From positions 4,948 to 68,947 of the forward strand of contig CAMPJJ010000020.1 in NCBI GenBank assembly GCA_946886855.1: a stretch of DNA of 64,000 nucleotides, given 5' to 3'. Each line of letters starts with the position of its first letter. Position 1 is the stretch's first letter. Below are positions 43,310 through 50,965 of this stretch, piece after piece. The notes beneath the pieces are model-generated. The model made no database searches and was not told the origin of the DNA. It worked only from the letters and a program-made list of their open reading frames with translations. The position numbers and the translations under genes were made by a program. The stretch comes from an uncultured Roseateles sp. GTDB taxonomy: Bacteria > Pseudomonadota > Gammaproteobacteria > Burkholderiales > Burkholderiaceae.

Positions 43310-44413
43310 GTGAACGTGTGGAAGTTTCACAACCCGGTCGACGTGCGGGCCGGCATCGGCGCGCTGGAACGGTTGCCCGACCTGGTCGGCGAGCGAGATG
43401 CGCTGCTGATCGCCTTTCCGGAGGCGGAGCCGCTGGGGCTGGTCGGTCGGGTGAGGGCGATGCTCGGCGGCCGCCTGGTGGCGGTGGAGACCGACATCCG
43501 CCCCAACCCCGATGTCCGCTGGCTCGCGCCGCTCTACGAGCGCCTGTGGCGCGAGCATGGCGGCGCACGCTGCGTGATCGCGCTGGGCGGCGGCAGCAGC
43601 ATCGACGCGGCCAAGGCGATGCTCACCGCGACGCCGTCGGGCCGCTTCGACGAGCTGCTCGATCACCTGATCGACCCGACGGCGGCGCCGCTGCCGGCGG
43701 ACGGCCCGCATCGCGCGCTGATCGCGATCCCGACGACCGCGGGCACCGGCAGCGAGGTCACGCCCTGGGCCACGCTGTGGGACGCCGGGCGCTCGCGCAA
43801 GCACTCGCTGCACCTGCCGTGGACCTGGCCGGAGGCTTCGATCGTCGATCCCGCGCTGATGGTCAGCCTGCCTGCGGGCGCGACGCTGGCCAGCGGCCTC
43901 GATGCGCTGTCGCATGCGCTGGAATCGCTGTGGAACGTGCATCGCAACCCGGTGTCGTCCAGCCTCGCGGCGAGCGCCGTGCGCACCATTGTCGCGACCC
44001 TGCCCGCGCTGATGCGGGCGCCGCGCCGGCTCGACCTGCGTGAAGCGCTGGCGGTGGCCGCGCTGCAGGCGGGCATGGCCTTCTCCAACACGAAGACGGC
44101 GTTGGCGCACTCGCTGTCCTACGACATCACGCTGGCGCAGGGGACCGCGCACGGCATCGCCTGCTCGTTCAGCCTGCCGCGCGTGATGCGGCTGGCCTTC
44201 GGCCGCGACGCGGCACTGGACGCGCAGCTGCTGGCCCTCTTCGACGCGACCGATGCCGACGGCGCGGTCGCCGCGCTGGAGCGCTTCCTCGCCGCGCTCG
44301 GCGTCTCCACCGATCCCGCCGATTACGGCATCGCGCCCGCCGACTGGGACGCACGCGTCGAACAGGCGCTGCGCGGTCCGCGCGGTCGCAACTTCATCCA
44401 GGCCTACGCATGA
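43310..44413 (+). CDS. Iron-type alcohol dehydrogenase of the phosphonate cluster
   Basis: The 367-residue enzyme belongs to the iron-containing (group III) alcohol dehydrogenases. NAD(P)-binding GGGSSIDAAKA lies near 92, TTAGTGSEVTPWAT near 144, and metal-ligand His residues occur in LDALSHALESLW (about 202) and HSLSYDITLAQGTAHGIACS (about 267). It resembles phosphonoacetaldehyde reductases, which interconvert phosphonoacetaldehyde and 2-hydroxyethylphosphonate. Its stop overlaps phnX, which consumes phosphonoacetaldehyde. I infer that it oxidises 2-hydroxyethylphosphonate to feed PhnX; biosynthetic use in the other direction is the alternative. The start is GTG. Confidence 0.82.
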   Translation: MNVWKFHNPVDVRAGIGALERLPDLVGERDALLIAFPEAEPLGLVGRVRAMLGGRLVAVETDIRPNPDVRWLAPLYERLWREHGGARCVIALGGGSSIDAAKAMLTATPSGRFDELLDHLIDPTAAPLPADGPHRALIAIPTTAGTGSEVTPWATLWDAGRSRKHSLHLPWTWPEASIVDPALMVSLPAGATLASGLDALSHALESLWNVHRNPVSSSLAASAVRTIVATLPALMRAPRRLDLREALAVAALQAGMAFSNTKTALAHSLSYDITLAQGTAHGIACSFSLPRVMRLAFGRDAALDAQLLALFDATDADGAVAALERFLAALGVSTDPADYGIAPADWDARVEQALRGPRGRNFIQAYA

Positions 44414-45261
44414 ACCTCCGCGCTTCTTCCCAACCCTCCGCCTCCGTCATCGGCTATCCGCACCTGCAAGCGGTGATCTTCGATTGGGCCGGCACGCTGG
44501 TCGATCACGGCTCGCTGGCGCCGACGCAGATCTTCGTCGACGCGTTCGCGACCTTCGGCATCGCGCTGACGCTGCCCGAGGCCCGCGGCCCGATGGGCCT
44601 GTCCAAGCGCGACCACATCCGCACGCTGCTGGAAGACGCGTCGCTGCAGGCGCAGTGGCGGGCGCGCTTCGACCGCCCGTCGACCGACGCCGACATCGAC
44701 GCGATCTACGAGCGCTTCATGCCGATGCAGATCGACAAGGTCGGCCGCTACTCGCAACCGATTCCCGGCGCGGTCGAGACGCTGGCCGCGTTGCGCCGTG
44801 CCGGGCTGAAGATCGGCTCGTGCTCCGGTTATCCGCGCCAGGTGCTGGACGTGCTGCTGCCGCAGGCCAAGGCCGACGGCATCGAGGCGGATCACGTCGT
44901 CGCGGGCGACGAACTCGCCGCCGGCGGTCGGCCCGGTCCCTTCATGGCCTTGGCGAACGTGCTGGCGCTCGGCGTCGGCGACGTGCGCGCCTGCGTGAAG
45001 GTCGACGACACGACGCCCGGCATCGAGGAGGGCCGCCATGCCGGCATGTGGACCGTCGGACTGAGCCTGTCGGGCAACGAGACGGGCCTGACGCTGGAAC
45101 AGCTCCAGGCCCTGCCGGATGCCGAGGTCGCCGCGAAGCGCGCCGCCGCCACGCAGCGCCTGACCGCCTCAGGCGCGCATCTGGTGATCGATTCGGTCGC
45201 GCAACTGCCGAAGGCGTTGGTGGAGATCGACGCGCGGATGGCGCGCGGCGAGCGGCCCTGA
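44410..45261 (+). CDS. phnX: Phosphonoacetaldehyde hydrolase (phosphonatase)
   Basis: PhnX cleaves the C-P bond of phosphonoacetaldehyde to acetaldehyde and phosphate. The 283-residue HAD-superfamily enzyme has the nucleophile D25 in VIFDWAGTLVD, where the second Asp is replaced by Ala as is normal for phosphonatases. The Schiff-base Lys is about K66 in GPMGLSKRDHI. Other landmarks are IGSCSGYPRQVLDVLL and ACVKVDDTTPGIEEG. The start overlaps the alcohol dehydrogenase stop by four bases. No PhnW transaminase gene is nearby. Confidence 0.95.
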   Translation: MNLRASSQPSASVIGYPHLQAVIFDWAGTLVDHGSLAPTQIFVDAFATFGIALTLPEARGPMGLSKRDHIRTLLEDASLQAQWRARFDRPSTDADIDAIYERFMPMQIDKVGRYSQPIPGAVETLAALRRAGLKIGSCSGYPRQVLDVLLPQAKADGIEADHVVAGDELAAGGRPGPFMALANVLALGVGDVRACVKVDDTTPGIEEGRHAGMWTVGLSLSGNETGLTLEQLQALPDAEVAAKRAAATQRLTASGAHLVIDSVAQLPKALVEIDARMARGERP

Positions 45262-45412
45262 GCGGGTGCGAGGTTCCCGCTTGACGGGGATTGACTGCCA
45301 GCGGAGGTGGAAGTGCTCGACGCCGACGTGCGAAGCGCGTCCGCGCTCTCGGGCCCGCGCAGAGGCGCGCTCCTATCATCGACGGCGAACTCCCTGACTC
45401 CATGAGGTCGCC

Positions 45413-46387
45413 GTGTCCGCCAACCCTTCGTCCGCCAGTCCCTCGTCCGGCTCTCCCCGCAAACTGCTCGTCCTGATGCCGACGGCGGAAGAACACCTGG
45501 CGCTGTGCCGCGCGCGCTATGACGTGATCTACGCGCCGACGGCCGAAGCGCGCGCGAACGCGGTCGCCGAGCACGGCGCCGACATCGAGATCGTCCTGAC
45601 CATCGGCGCCGTCGGCCTGCGCGCCGACGAGATCGCCGCGATGCCCAGGCTCCGCGCCGCCGCCGCGCAAGGCGCCGGCTACGAGGCCATCGACCTGGCC
45701 GCTGCCAAGGCCCGCGGCCTCACGCTGTGGAACGGCGCGGGCACCAACGATTCCTGCGTCGCCGATCACGCGATGGCGCTGCTGCTCGCCTCCGTGCGCG
45801 CGCTGCCGCAACAGGAGCAGGCGCTGCGCGCCGGTCTCTGGCGCGACGTGCTGCCGCTGCGCCCCAGCGTCAACGGGCGCAGGCTGGGCATCCTCGGCAT
45901 GGGCACGATCGGGCTGCGCATCGCCCGGCGCGCGCTGGCCTTCGACATGGAGGTCGGTTATCACAACCGCCGCGAGCGCAACGACTCGTTGGGCTGCCCG
46001 TACTTCGGCTCCGCGCTCGAGCTGGCGCAATGGGCGGACTTCCTCATCGTTGCCGCGCCGGGCGGCCCGACGACGAAGCACATCGTCAATGCCGAGGTCC
46101 TGAAGGCGCTCGGCCCGCAGGGCCACGTCGTCAACATCGCCCGCGGCAGCCTGGTCGACACGGCCGCGTTGGCCGCGGCCCTTGCCGCTGGCGAGCTCGG
46201 CGGCGCGGCGCTCGACGTCTACGAGTCGGAGCCGAAGCCGCCGGAGGCGCTGCTCGGTTTCCCGAACGTGATCCTCACGCCGCACATCGCGGGCTGGTCG
46301 CCGGAGTCCGTGCAGGCCACCGTCGACCTCTTCCTCGAGAACGCCCGTCGCTGGGAAGCCGGTGAACCGGTCCTGACGCCGCTCTGA
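45413..46387 (+). CDS. D-isomer-specific 2-hydroxyacid dehydrogenase
   Basis: The 324-residue NAD(P)-dependent enzyme reduces a 2-keto acid to a D-2-hydroxy acid or the reverse. The Rossmann motif is LGILGMGTIGLRIARRA (GxGxxG near 162). The family signature VNIARGSLVDTAALAAAL (about 238, with catalytic Arg) and the C-terminal LTPHIAGWSPE (catalytic His) are present. The start is GTG. The substrate, for example glyoxylate or hydroxypyruvate, is not determined. It follows phnX after 151 bases and may be separately transcribed. Confidence 0.93.
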   Translation: MSANPSSASPSSGSPRKLLVLMPTAEEHLALCRARYDVIYAPTAEARANAVAEHGADIEIVLTIGAVGLRADEIAAMPRLRAAAAQGAGYEAIDLAAAKARGLTLWNGAGTNDSCVADHAMALLLASVRALPQQEQALRAGLWRDVLPLRPSVNGRRLGILGMGTIGLRIARRALAFDMEVGYHNRRERNDSLGCPYFGSALELAQWADFLIVAAPGGPTTKHIVNAEVLKALGPQGHVVNIARGSLVDTAALAAALAAGELGGAALDVYESEPKPPEALLGFPNVILTPHIAGWSPESVQATVDLFLENARRWEAGEPVLTPL

Positions 46388-46413
46388 GCAAGCGCGAACG
46401 CCCCGGTCCCATT

Positions 46414-46490
46414 GGGGCCGGAGTACCGCTTGGGGTTCGCGGACGCGATGCCCCATGCGGTGCGGAGCGCCCGCGCCTGGCGATGGCAGT
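46414..46490 (+). repeat. Dispersed hairpin element, copy B
   Basis: This is the second copy of the element at 31829-31908, between convergent genes. The hairpin is TGGGG...CCCCA enclosing TCGCG-GA-CGCGA. Its outer stem bases differ from copy A but remain paired. Identity to copy A is roughly three quarters by eye. Confidence 0.7.
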
Positions 46491-46491
46491 C

Positions 46492-47385
46492 TCAGTGGCT
46501 GCCGACAGACGCCATCGCCTCGAGCCGTCGCACCGCATCGGCGGAAAGCGTCAGCGAGGCGGCCTGGAGGTTCTGCCGCAGGTGCGCCACCGACGAGGTG
46601 CCCGGGATGAGCACCAGGTTGGGCGAGCGCTGCAGCAGCCAGGCCAGCGCCACCTGCATCGGCGTGGCCCCCACTTCGGCGGCGACTGCCGACAGCGTCT
46701 CCGACTGCAGCGGCGAGAAGCCGCCGAGCGGGAAGAACGGGACGAAGGCGATGCCTTGCCCGGCCAGTTGATCGAGCAGCGCATCGTCGTTGCGATGGGC
46801 GAGGTTGTACTGGTTCTGGACGCAGACGATCTCGACGATCCTGCGGGCGTCCGCGACCTGGCGCGCCGTCACGTTGCTCAGCCCGATGTGGCGGATCAGT
46901 CCCTGGCGCTGGAGCTCGGCCAATGCGGTCACCTGCGGTTCCAGCGAGCCTTCCGCCGGGCCGTGCACGTCGAGCATGCTGCGCAGGTTCACGACGTCGA
47001 GCACGTCCAGTCCGAGGTGGCGGAGGTTGTCGTGGACCTGCTGCGTCAGCGCCTCGGCGGACTGCGCCGGCAGCCAGGACGCATCCTCGCCGCGGCGGGC
47101 GCCGACCTTGGTGACGATTGTCAGACCATCGCGGTACGGGTGCAGCGCCTCGCGAATGATCTGGTTGGTCACATGCGGGCCGTAGAAGTCGCTGGTGTCG
47201 ATGTGGTCGACGCCCAGGGCGATGGCTTCGCGCAACACCGCCACGGCGGCCGCGCGGTCCTTCGGCGGGCCGAAGACGCCGGGCCCGGCCAGCTGCATCG
47301 CGCCGTAGCCGATGCGCGTCACCGTGCGGGTGCCGAGCTGGAACGTGCCGGCCTGCGCGAGGGGGCGGGAAGAAGTGCTGCTCAT
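46492..47385 (-). CDS. Aldo/keto reductase
   Basis: The 297-residue NADPH-dependent oxidoreductase has the TIM-barrel AKR pattern: IGYGAMQLAGPGVFGPPKDR, the catalytic Asp/Tyr segment GVDHIDTSDFYGPHVTNQII (about 59-78), Lys in TIVTKVGARRGEDAS, LIRHIGLSNVTARQV and VLIPGTSSVAHLRQNL near the cofactor site. It starts at the ATG preceded by AAGGA. It is divergent from the LysR gene at 47560, its likely regulator. The substrate is unknown. Confidence 0.94.
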   Translation of the reverse strand: MSSTSSRPLAQAGTFQLGTRTVTRIGYGAMQLAGPGVFGPPKDRAAAVAVLREAIALGVDHIDTSDFYGPHVTNQIIREALHPYRDGLTIVTKVGARRGEDASWLPAQSAEALTQQVHDNLRHLGLDVLDVVNLRSMLDVHGPAEGSLEPQVTALAELQRQGLIRHIGLSNVTARQVADARRIVEIVCVQNQYNLAHRNDDALLDQLAGQGIAFVPFFPLGGFSPLQSETLSAVAAEVGATPMQVALAWLLQRSPNLVLIPGTSSVAHLRQNLQAASLTLSADAVRRLEAMASVGSH

Positions 47386-47523
47386 GGGGATGTCCTTCAA
47401 TGCTTCGGATGAACTTCGGATGAACTTCGGCTGCGGTTGGGCCGAGGTTCGGCAGGGGCGGAGGGGGTCGTCGACGTCGTGGAAGCACTGTAGGCAGCGC
47501 GCGGTCGTACGATAAGGGGATCG

Positions 47524-47546
47524 AATCCGCACGGGCTGTGCGGAAT
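47524..47546. promoter_or_regulatory. Inverted repeat upstream of LysR gene, probable operator
   Basis: AATCCGCAC and GTGCGGAAT arms (one mismatch) flank five bases, 13 bases before the LysR start in the intergenic region shared with the divergent aldo/keto reductase. The layout is typical for LysR autoregulation and control of a divergent gene. Confidence 0.5.
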
Positions 47547-47559
47547 CAAGGACAGTGAG

Positions 47560-48498
47560 ATGGAACTTGGTGATCTGTCGGCCTTCCTCGCCGTGGCGCG
47601 ATCGGGCGGCTTCCGGGAGGCGTCCCGGCAGTCGGGCTTGAGCCCGTCCGGGTTGAGCGAAGCGGTGCGTCGCCTGGAGGCGAAGCTCGGCGTGCGGCTG
47701 CTGCATCGGAGCACCCGCAGCGTCGCGCCGACCGAAGCCGGCGCGCGGCTGCTGGACCGGCTCGGGCCGGCGCTGGGCGAGGTCGAGGCCGCGCTCGACG
47801 TCGTCAACGGCTTCCGCGAGCGTCCGGCCGGCACGCTGCGGCTCAACGTGCCGGCGAGCGCCGCGCGGCTGGTGCTGCCGGCCATCGTTCCCGCGTTCCT
47901 GAAGGCCTATCCGGACATCCAGCTCGACATCACGGTCGACGAGAGCTTCGTCGACGTGCTGGCCGCCGGCTGCGACGCCGGCATCCGCTACGAAGAGCGG
48001 CTGGAGCAGGACATGATCGCCGTCCCCATCGGCCCGCGGACGCAGCGCATGGCGACGGTGGCCGCGCCGGCCTATCTGGCCGAACAGGGCCGACCGGCGC
48101 ATCCGCGCGAGCTGCTGTCCCATCGCTGCCTGCGAGGCCGCTTCCCCAGCGGCACGGTGCCGGCGTACGAGTTCGAACGCGACGGCGAGACCGTCACCGT
48201 CGATCCCGACGGGCCGATGATCGTGCGCCTGGGCGGCGGGCTGGACCTCGCGATCGAGACCGCGGTCGCCGGCTGCGGCGTCATCCAGACCTTCGAGGAC
48301 TGGGTGCGGCCCCACCTGGACAGCGGCGCCCTCGTGCCGGTGCTGGAGGACTGGTGGGTGTCCTTCAGCGGCCCCTTCCTCTACTACCCGGGCCGACGCT
48401 ACCTGCCCGCCCCGCTGCGCGCCTTCGTCGACTTCGTGAAGGTGCAGCAGGTCGCGCCGGCGGAGGCCGGGAAGCTTGCAGAAAGCGGAAAGCGCTGA
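47560..48498 (+). CDS. LysR-family transcriptional regulator
   Basis: The 312-residue regulator starts MELGDLSAFLAVARSGGFRE with a helix-turn-helix (SGLSPSGLSEAVRRLEAKLG, 24-43). The AKR-linked subgroup pattern LHRSTRSVAPTEAGARLLDR follows. The effector domain runs from about 92 (GTLRLNVPASAARLVLPAIV) with DAGIRYEERLEQDMIAVPIG. It probably controls the divergent aldo/keto reductase. The stop lies just before a 9-bp direct repeat and the opposing terminator at 48535. Confidence 0.94.
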   Translation: MELGDLSAFLAVARSGGFREASRQSGLSPSGLSEAVRRLEAKLGVRLLHRSTRSVAPTEAGARLLDRLGPALGEVEAALDVVNGFRERPAGTLRLNVPASAARLVLPAIVPAFLKAYPDIQLDITVDESFVDVLAAGCDAGIRYEERLEQDMIAVPIGPRTQRMATVAAPAYLAEQGRPAHPRELLSHRCLRGRFPSGTVPAYEFERDGETVTVDPDGPMIVRLGGGLDLAIETAVAGCGVIQTFEDWVRPHLDSGALVPVLEDWWVSFSGPFLYYPGRRYLPAPLRAFVDFVKVQQVAPAEAGKLAESGKR

Positions 48499-48534
48499 GA
48501 CGCTGAAAGCGCAGAAAGCGCAGAAAGCGCGGAC

Positions 48535-48599
48535 AAAAAAAGTCCGCCGCTTGAGCAACGTCCAGGACCGGGGTCAGGCGTTGCTCAAGTCGAGCGGAC
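48535..48599 (-). terminator. Strong intrinsic terminator of the SOS small gene
   Basis: Read on the minus strand, GTCCGC then CTTGAGCAACG pair with CGTTGCTCAAG then GCGGAC, giving a 17-bp interrupted stem. Seven T residues follow immediately. It is oriented to end the transcript starting near 48834. A further GCGGAC copy at 48529-48534 could pair alternatively with GTCCGC at 48542-48547. A shorter GGCCCCT hairpin at 48622-48641 lies upstream in the same transcript. Confidence 0.88.
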
Positions 48600-48688
48600 A
48601 AAGGCGTTGAGAACTGAAAGTGGCCCCTCGAAGCAGGGGCCGTGGCTCCGCGAACGGAACGCTGGAGGCGACGAGTCGCGCTAGGATC

Positions 48689-48799
48689 TCAACCCAGCAG
48701 ACCGGTCGCCAATCCCAGGCAGGACATGACGCCGATGCAGACCACCCAGGCATCCGCGTTGTTCAACGAAGACCAGACCGTTTGCTTGAGCATCTGCAT
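48689..48799 (-). CDS. SOS-type small membrane peptide gene (36 codons)
   Basis: I do not recognise this peptide. From the ATG with AGGAG six bases upstream it has 36 residues: a polar, mildly basic start (MQMLKQTVWSSLNNAD) and a hydrophobic segment (AWVVCIGVMSCLGLATGLLG) long enough to span the inner membrane. ATGs two codons before and two after are alternatives. Upstream lies a perfect LexA palindrome inside a sigma70-like promoter; downstream lies a strong terminator, so the gene is a self-contained transcript of about 300 bases. Small LexA-controlled membrane peptides elsewhere block division (SidA) or depolarise the membrane (TisB). A similar role is inference. It lies downstream of fur on the same strand but has its own promoter. 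Confidence 0.7.
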   Translation of the reverse strand: MQMLKQTVWSSLNNADAWVVCIGVMSCLGLATGLLG

Positions 48800-48840
48800 G
48801 ACCATCTCCTGCTGCAGCCGGGTTGGCTGCGATGGATGGA

Positions 48841-48869
48841 AATGTACTGTATGCAAATACAGTATTCAA
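48841..48869 (-). promoter_or_regulatory. SOS promoter: LexA box between -35 and -10
   Basis: On the minus strand TTGAAT (48869-48864) and TACATT (48846-48841) are separated by exactly 17 bases. That spacer contains the perfect dyad CTGTATTTGCATACAG (48847-48862). LexA bound here would occlude RNA polymerase completely. The only gene it can drive is the small peptide gene, since fur ends just upstream and reads in the same direction. A start site near 48834 would give a 35-base leader. Confidence 0.88.
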
Positions 48870-48903
48870 CAGGGAAGTGCCGGATTGTGCGCTCGCTTCG
48901 CAT

Positions 48904-49365
48904 TCAGCGACTGCGTTTCGCCCGGCACGCCGGGTTCGAGCACAGCCCGTACAACGCGAGCGCGTGTTCGACCAGCTCGTAGCCGCGCTCCTCGGCGATC
49001 TCGCGCTGGCGCTGCTCGATGCCGGCGTCGTAGAACTCCTCCACCCGGCCGCACGCCAGACACACCATGTGGTCGTGGTGCTGGGCGGAGTTGAGCTCGA
49101 ACACGGCCTTGCCGGACTCGAAATGCTGACGCGCCAGCAGCCCCGCCTCGACGAACTGCATCAGCACCCGGTACACCGTCGCCAGGCCGATGTCCGCGTT
49201 CTCCAGCAGCAGATGGCGGTAGACGTCTTCGGCGCTGAGGTGGCGCTGGTCCGACTGCTCGAAGATCTGCAGGACCTTGATGCGGGGCAGGGTGGCCTTC
49301 AGGCCGCTGGATTGCAGGCTCTCGATCTGGTGCTTGGGGGAGTCGGGCTTGGGGGAGTCAGGCAT
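48904..49365 (-). CDS. fur: Ferric uptake regulator Fur
   Basis: Fur represses iron-uptake genes when loaded with ferrous iron. The 153-residue protein has the winged-helix region [19 protein letters not shown] (about 19-37), [14 protein letters not shown], the regulatory metal motif [20 protein letters not shown] (about 92-111; HHDH and CxxC) and a C-terminal Cys pair (CSNPAC). A 15-residue Pro/Ser/Lys-rich extension precedes the usual start. It lies downstream of the iron-type PepSY operon on the same strand, which carries a Fur box. Confidence 0.95.
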   Translation of the reverse strand: MPDSPKPDSPKHQIESLQSSGLKATLPRIKVLQIFEQSDQRHLSAEDVYRHLLLENADIGLATVYRVLMQFVEAGLLARQHFESGKAVFELNSAQHHDHMVCLACGRVEEFYDAGIEQRQREIAEERGYELVEHALALYGLCSNPACRAKRSR

Positions 49366-49396
49366 GTGCGGTGAGTGTGATCGTGCGGACTGGCGA

Positions 49397-50602
49397 TCAG
49401 GCGGCCGCGGTTTCGGGATTCTTGGCGTCGTCTCGCCCGTCGGCGGCCTGGGCGGCTGCGGCCGCGGCGCCCTTCGCGCCCTTCGCGTCCTTCCTGGCGC
49501 CCTGCGGCTTGCGCAGCCACAGGTAGAGGCCGCTCCCCAGGACGACGATGGTCGCCACGTCCAGCAGTGCCCACAGGACCTTCATCGGCATGCCGCCGTA
49601 GTCGCCGAAGTGCAGCGGCTGCGACACCAGCAGCGCCGTCAGGTACCAGGGCAGTTCCGGCGCGGCCGTCAGCTGCGAGGTCTTCGCGTCGATCAGCAGC
49701 GGCTGCAGCAGCTTGGACGTCAGCGGCGTCGTGCCCTTCAGGAAGAAGGTGTTGTGGTGCGGGCTCGAGAACGAGGTGCCCGGGAAGGCGATGAAGGAGA
49801 CCTTGCGCTGGTCGCCGGCCCGCATGGCCGTGTCCATCGAGGCCTGCAGCGGCGCGCGCTCCGCGACGGTGAGCAGCGGCTGGTCCTTGTAGGGCGCCAG
49901 CAGCGCGGTCACCTTGTCGTACTGCCAGTACTGCACCAGCAGTTCCGCCCAGGTGTTGATCATCCCGGTCGCGCCGACGACGAAACACCACACCAGCGTG
50001 ACGATGCCGATCAGGTTGTGCAGGTCCAGCCATTTCACGCGCGTCGAACGGTCCTTGCGCACGGCGCCGAAGTCGAGCTTGCGCATGAAGGGCGCGTACA
50101 GCACCACGCCGCTGACCAGCGCGATCAGCAGCAGCAGCCCCATCAGGCCGAGGAAGAGCTTGCCCGGCAGGCCCGCGAACAGGTCGACGTGCAGCCGGAA
50201 CATCAGGTCCATGAAGCCTTCGCCGATGCGGTACTCCCGCACCGCCAGGCCCGTGCGGGCGTCGACGGCCACCGACTTGAACTGATCGGTCGGCGCCGGC
50301 GTCGGGGCCAGCGTGAACCACCACAGGCGCGGGTCGTCCTCGTTCTCGCCGGCGTACTGGATCACCATCGTCGGGTGGACCGCGTTGGCCGCCCGGGCCA
50401 TCACGTCCAGGGACACGCGCTGCTTGTCCATCGCGGCGGGCAGCTCGGGCGCCTCGATCTCGTCGCCGAGCAGGTGACCGATCTCGTGGTGGAAGATCAG
50501 CGGCAGGCCGGTCAGGCACAGCAGCAGCATGAACAGCGTGCAGACCAGGCTGGTCCACTTGTGGAGCCAGGTCCAGACGCGGATGGCGCGCGAGCTCAGC
50601 AT
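49397..50602 (-). CDS. PepSY-domain inner-membrane protein, iron-uptake associated
   Basis: The 401-residue protein starts [20 protein letters not shown] with a first span. It has a PepSY-type periplasmic region, then spans near 160-185 ([20 protein letters not shown]), near 205-230 ([20 protein letters not shown]) and near 350-375. Conserved His residues (LHKWTS, FHHEIGH, DLHN) are those seen in PepSY/PiuB-like proteins thought to reduce iron or release it from siderophores. The C terminus is Lys/Ala-rich. The upstream 63-residue gene and a Fur box place it in an iron-responsive operon. Confidence 0.9.
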   Translation of the reverse strand: MLSSRAIRVWTWLHKWTSLVCTLFMLLLCLTGLPLIFHHEIGHLLGDEIEAPELPAAMDKQRVSLDVMARAANAVHPTMVIQYAGENEDDPRLWWFTLAPTPAPTDQFKSVAVDARTGLAVREYRIGEGFMDLMFRLHVDLFAGLPGKLFLGLMGLLLLIALVSGVVLYAPFMRKLDFGAVRKDRSTRVKWLDLHNLIGIVTLVWCFVVGATGMINTWAELLVQYWQYDKVTALLAPYKDQPLLTVAERAPLQASMDTAMRAGDQRKVSFIAFPGTSFSSPHHNTFFLKGTTPLTSKLLQPLLIDAKTSQLTAAPELPWYLTALLVSQPLHFGDYGGMPMKVLWALLDVATIVVLGSGLYLWLRKPQGARKDAKGAKGAAAAAAQAADGRDDAKNPETAAA

Positions 50603-50612
50603 CGTCGCGTCC

Positions 50613-50804
50613 TCAAGCCTTGCGCTCGGCGCGCTGCGGGCGCCAGGCACACCAGGCGATGACCGCGACGGGCACGCCCAGGCCGACCCACGACCACATG
50701 TCGCCCCACGCGTCGGAGACCAGTGCGCTCAGCAGGCCGGAGGTGCTGAGCAGCCCCAGCACGATCGGCCAGGTCCAGAGACGGCGGGATTCGGGAGACA
50801 GCAT
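50613..50804 (-). CDS. Small two-span membrane protein of the PepSY operon
   Basis: The 63-residue protein has two hydrophobic segments, WPIVLGLLSTSGLLSALVSD (about 11-30) and SWVGLGVPVAVIAWCAW (about 37-53), and an Arg-rich end. It is not assigned to a family with certainty; similar small proteins accompany PepSY proteins in siderophore loci. It is the first gene after the Fur box, and the PepSY gene starts 11 bases after its stop. Confidence 0.78.
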   Translation of the reverse strand: MLSPESRRLWTWPIVLGLLSTSGLLSALVSDAWGDMWSWVGLGVPVAVIAWCAWRPQRAERKA

Positions 50805-50821
50805 CGGACGGCGTCCAGTTT

Positions 50822-50840
50822 GCAAATAACAATTATTCGC
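50822..50840 (-). promoter_or_regulatory. Fur box of the PepSY operon
   Basis: GCAAATAACAATTATTCGC is a 19-bp dyad with GC(A/G)AATAA arms, close in form to the GATAATGATAATCATTATC consensus. It is one of the few AT-rich spots here and lies 18 bases before the start of the small membrane gene. The fur gene is about 1.5 kb downstream. Confidence 0.75.
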
Positions 50841-50965
50841 ATTCTATGGCGAAGTGCTGTTCGCGGTGAGAGGCGCAGAACGCGGACGGGAGCGGCGATG
50901 AAAAGCGCCGCCGCCCCGACGGGGCGGGGCGGCAGCGGGAGGGGAAGCGGGCGTCGCTCCCGGGT

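Noticed and set aside
48681..48869. 62-codon minus-strand frame starting inside the LexA box
   Set aside because: Its start lies within the operator and promoter, so it would not be on the transcript. The frame at 48689-48799 has a proper ribosome binding site and a coherent membrane segment instead.
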